Shown here: positions 61,902-64,000 of the stretch, in pieces
How the letters are laid out: each line of letters starts with the position of its first letter
Numbering within the stretch: position 1 is the stretch's first letter
Assembly (NCBI GenBank): GCA_963798855.1
Contig: CAWCUU010000001.1
Coordinates: forward strand, 1,116,001 to 1,180,000
From: CAWCUU01 sp963798855
GTDB taxonomy: Bacteria; Gemmatimonadota; Gemmatimonadetes; Longimicrobiales; RSA9
Length of the DNA stretch: 64,000 bases
Direction of reading: 5' to 3'
Notes under the pieces: generated by a model
What the model was told of the DNA's origin: nothing
Database searches by the model: none
Seen by the model: the letters and a program-made list of their open reading frames with translations, nothing else
Made by a program: the position numbers and the translations under genes

Positions 61902-62888
61902 TCAGTCCCAGACCAGCTCCGCGAGGGAGCCGCCCGTGTGCAGGCGCCGGATCGCTTCGGCGAGCAACGGCGCGATGTCCAGCACCGTGAGCGACGCTCC
62001 GAGCGGTGTACCCTCGAGACGGAAAGGCGGGACCGTGTTCGTCACGACGAGCTCGTCCAGCTGCGCATGGGCGAGCGTGTTCGCCGCCTCCCCGAGAAAC
62101 AGACCGTGCACGGCCGCGGCGAAGACCCGGGCGGCTCCGGCCTGCCGGCACGCCAGCGCCGCGCGGGAGAGCGTGGTACCCGTGCTGATCAGGTCGTCCA
62201 GCAGGATGACCGACCGGCCTGCCACCTCACCGACCAGCCGGTCTCCGCTCACGACGCCGCCGCTGCGCTGCTTCTCCATGAACGCGGTCTCGACCGGGCG
62301 ACCGAGGTGCAGCGCGAGCGTGTCGCGAAAACGGTCCGCCCGCTTGATGCCACCGACATCCGGCGAGACGACGACGGCGTCCTGGTCGTCGAGTCTCGAG
62401 GCGAAATGGGAGGCGAACAGCTTGCGGGCCTCCAGATGCTCGGTCCGGCAGCGGAATGCGTTCTCGTACGCCGCGAGGTTGTGCACGTCGACGGTGACGA
62501 TGCGATCGATGTCGACGGCCTCGAACAGCGCCGCCACGTAGCGCGTGGTCACCGGATCGCGCGACTTGGTGCGGCGGTCCTTGCGCGCGTAGCAGAGGTA
62601 GGGAACGACGGCGGTCACCCGGTCAGCCCCGGCGTCTCGTACGGCGCCGAGGAAGAAGAGCAGCCTGCACAACTTGTCGTTCACGCTCTGCCCGTCATTG
62701 CCGTAGAGCGAGTGGAGCACGAAGACGTCCGCCCCCTGCAGGCGTACCATGGGGCGCGCCTTGTGCTCGCCGTCCTCGAACCGTCGCTCCTCGTGCCGCG
62801 CGCGGGGCTCACCCAGCCTCCGAGCGACGGCATCGCCAAGGTCGGCCGAGGCCTCGAGCGCGAAGAAGCGGATTTCGTGATTCTGCAT
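61902..62888 (-). CDS. prs: ribose-phosphate pyrophosphokinase (PRPP synthetase), divergent paralogue
   Basis: 328 residues from the ATG at 62888, with GGAAA ahead. Family motifs: FEDGEHKARP, VVPYLCYARKDRRTKSRDPVTTRYVA (ATP/ribose-5-phosphate site), VVVSPDVGGIKRADRF and the PRPP loop VILLDDLISTGTTLSRAA. The flexible region reads TVDVHNLAAYENAF instead of DLHAAQIQGFF seen in housekeeping enzymes, so this is the paralogue type found in accessory clusters. It makes PRPP from ribose 5-phosphate and ATP. The allosteric behaviour may differ from the main enzyme. Confidence 0.93.
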   Translation of the reverse strand: MQNHEIRFFALEASADLGDAVARRLGEPRARHEERRFEDGEHKARPMVRLQGADVFVLHSLYGNDGQSVNDKLCRLLFFLGAVRDAGADRVTAVVPYLCYARKDRRTKSRDPVTTRYVAALFEAVDIDRIVTVDVHNLAAYENAFRCRTEHLEARKLFASHFASRLDDQDAVVVSPDVGGIKRADRFRDTLALHLGRPVETAFMEKQRSGGVVSGDRLVGEVAGRSVILLDDLISTGTTLSRAALACRQAGAARVFAAAVHGLFLGEAANTLAHAQLDELVVTNTVPPFRLEGTPLGASLTVLDIAPLLAEAIRRLHTGGSLAELVWD

Positions 62889-62988
62889 GGCGGTTTCCGG
62901 CACCACTCACCGGAGCTGCCGAGCGGGTGAGCGACGCGGTCGATGGGCAGACGGCGGTACCGCGCCGCCGCCGGCCCGTCGTGCGTGC

Positions 62989-63654
62989 TCAGAAGGCCGG
63001 GATCGCGGCCTCCACCCGCAGCGTGTTGTGCACCTCGGTGATGCCGGGTGCGGACCACGCCGCCCGCTCGGCCTCTTTCAGCTCCGCCCAGGAGCGGACG
63101 TGGCCGGACAGCGTCACCTTCCCGTCGACGAGCGCGATGTGCACGTTCTCCGCGTCAATCTCGGCGCTGCGACGGAACGACGCCTCGATCTTGTCCCTGA
63201 CTTCCTTCGAGGTCGGCCGCCGCTTGATCAGGATCCGGTTGGAGACGCCCTTCACGCCGGCCAGGTCGCGAACGGTCTTCTCGGCCGCGCGGCGCTGGTA
63301 CTCCCACTCGACCTCGCCCTCGAGGTCGATCCAGCCCTTCTCGACCGCGACCTTGACCGTCTGCGGAACGCGTGTGTTCCACTTCAGCGCGGTCAGCGCC
63401 GCGTGGGCCAGGTCGGTGTCGTCGCGCACCATGGACGAGGGCAGACGCACCTCGAGGTCGTTCGCCACGCCCATGACGCCCGCGACCCGCTTGGCTGCGT
63501 ACTCGGCCGCCTGCTTCTCCGCGAAGGTGCGGGCGTGGCCGGTCAGGGTCACTACGCTATCCGACACGGCGACGCCGATCGCCGCCGCATCCAGCGAGGG
63601 CTCCCATTCCAGCTCATCGAGCACGTCTTTCTTGATTGCATTGGAGTGGCGCAT
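62989..63654 (-). CDS. triple BON-domain protein (OsmY-like)
   Basis: 221 residues, ATG at 63654. Three BON repeats in order: VLDELEWEPSLDAAAIGVAVSDSVVTLTGHARTFAEKQAAEYAAKRVAGVMGVANDLEV, then ALTALKWNTRVPQTVKVAVEKGWIDLEGEVEWEYQRRAAEKTVRDLAGVKGVSNRI, then VRDKIEASFRRSAEIDAENVHIALVDGKVTLSGHVRSW. There is no signal peptide, so it is probably cytoplasmic or surface-associated. BON proteins bind phospholipid and are induced by osmotic or other stress. It lies 100 bases upstream of prs on the same strand. Confidence 0.93.
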   Translation of the reverse strand: MRHSNAIKKDVLDELEWEPSLDAAAIGVAVSDSVVTLTGHARTFAEKQAAEYAAKRVAGVMGVANDLEVRLPSSMVRDDTDLAHAALTALKWNTRVPQTVKVAVEKGWIDLEGEVEWEYQRRAAEKTVRDLAGVKGVSNRILIKRRPTSKEVRDKIEASFRRSAEIDAENVHIALVDGKVTLSGHVRSWAELKEAERAAWSAPGITEVHNTLRVEAAIPAF

Positions 63655-63817
63655 GACTCACCTCCTGTTTGAGCACCACCGCTGCACCGACATCCGGGGG
63701 AAGCCGATCCATGATACATTTCTCGATCGCCAGGGTCTGTAGGCCAAAGCCTGAGCATCTGTGGGGTTTCCGTGGAGTTCACCGCCACAAGGTCGAATGG
63801 AACAGCGGAGGCGTGCG

Positions 63818-64000
63818 ATGGAGCGAGTGACGGTGGCGATGGTGCTCCTGCTCGCCGCGTGCGGTAACGGGCCGGCAGGTGGGCGGCCGCGGTTCGTGGC
63901 GACCACGCCTCCCCTCGCGGCCATCCTTCGCGAAGTGACCGGAGACCGGGTGGACGTGCTGCTGCCGCCCGGCGCTTCGCCCCACGCCTACGAGCCGAGG
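63818..64000 (+). CDS. zinc/manganese ABC transporter substrate-binding lipoprotein (3' end outside window)
   Basis: 61 residues are visible from the ATG at 63818; the gene runs off the window. Lipoprotein signal: VAMVLLLAAC. The mature start RFVATTPPLAAILREVTGDRVDVLLPPGASPHAYEPR is the first part of the cluster A-I (ZnuA/TroA-like) fold; His in SPHAYEP is the first metal ligand. It would deliver zinc or manganese to an ABC importer whose other genes should lie to the right. Confidence 0.85.
   Translation, partial: MERVTVAMVLLLAACGNGPAGGRPRFVATTPPLAAILREVTGDRVDVLLPPGASPHAYEPR

Overview
This 64 kb window is chromosomal DNA from a very GC-rich (about 70% by eye) free-living bacterium. The gene mix points to Gemmatimonadota, with Acidobacteriota as the alternative. 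Pointers are two ADOP-type macrolide-export-like permeases (one directly coupled to a PadR repressor), a TolB/TPR membrane protein, a BlaI/M56 peptidase pair, a carboxypeptidase-regulatory-domain TonB-type receptor, a tricorn-like S41 protease and a sulfide:quinone reductase/DUF1641 pair. This is inference from gene content; no rRNA, tRNA, CRISPR array or phage module was seen.

Layout. 0-9.6 kb: end of a secreted protein gene, a frameshifted MocR regulator, small membrane/secreted proteins, an FMN reductase, a two-gene redox two-component unit (cNMP-domain histidine kinase plus response regulator fused to a thioredoxin-reductase-like flavoprotein), and a PadR operon. 9.7-12.7 kb: serine beta-lactamase-like hydrolase, M56 (BlaR1-like) peptidase and BlaI repressor with matching operator boxes. 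12.8-18.8 kb: a minus-strand run of ADOP permease, PadR, cupredoxin lipoprotein, DUF2207 protein and a small membrane protein. 19-27 kb: DHA2 transporter, TolB/TPR protein, DUF3667 protein, a hairpin repeat element, gene debris and a second, frameshifted ADOP permease. 27-32.7 kb: a complete RND efflux operon. 32.7-34.3 kb: repeat, decayed sigma-54 activator, GC-rich tandem repeats and VapBC. 34.4-43.5 kb: TonB-type receptor, GNAT, B12/radical SAM enzyme, cold-shock protein, MarR/DoxX, monooxygenase and TauE. 43.7-47 kb: frameshifted tricorn-like protease. 47-51 kb: sulfide detoxification operon. 51-64 kb: a stress-flavoured block (beta-CASP nuclease plus histidine kinase, Ca2+ antiporter, P-type ATPase, AI-2E transporter, erythromycin-esterase-like enzyme, APH-like kinase, PRPP synthetase, BON protein, zinc-binding lipoprotein).

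The most unusual signal is a family of dispersed, partly palindromic intergenic repeats (at least five related copies: 16.5, 23.4, 32.8, 57.2 and 60.8 kb). The fullest copy has near-perfect terminal inverted repeats bounded by CTAG. Two copies begin exactly at the TAG stop codon of a neighbouring gene. In two places the repeat appears to supply the start codon and first residues of the next gene.

Three large, otherwise well-preserved genes (MocR, second ADOP permease, tricorn) and one small membrane protein each carry a single-base shift. That may be decay, but the pattern also fits residual indel errors in the assembly, so these genes should not be called dead without checking reads.
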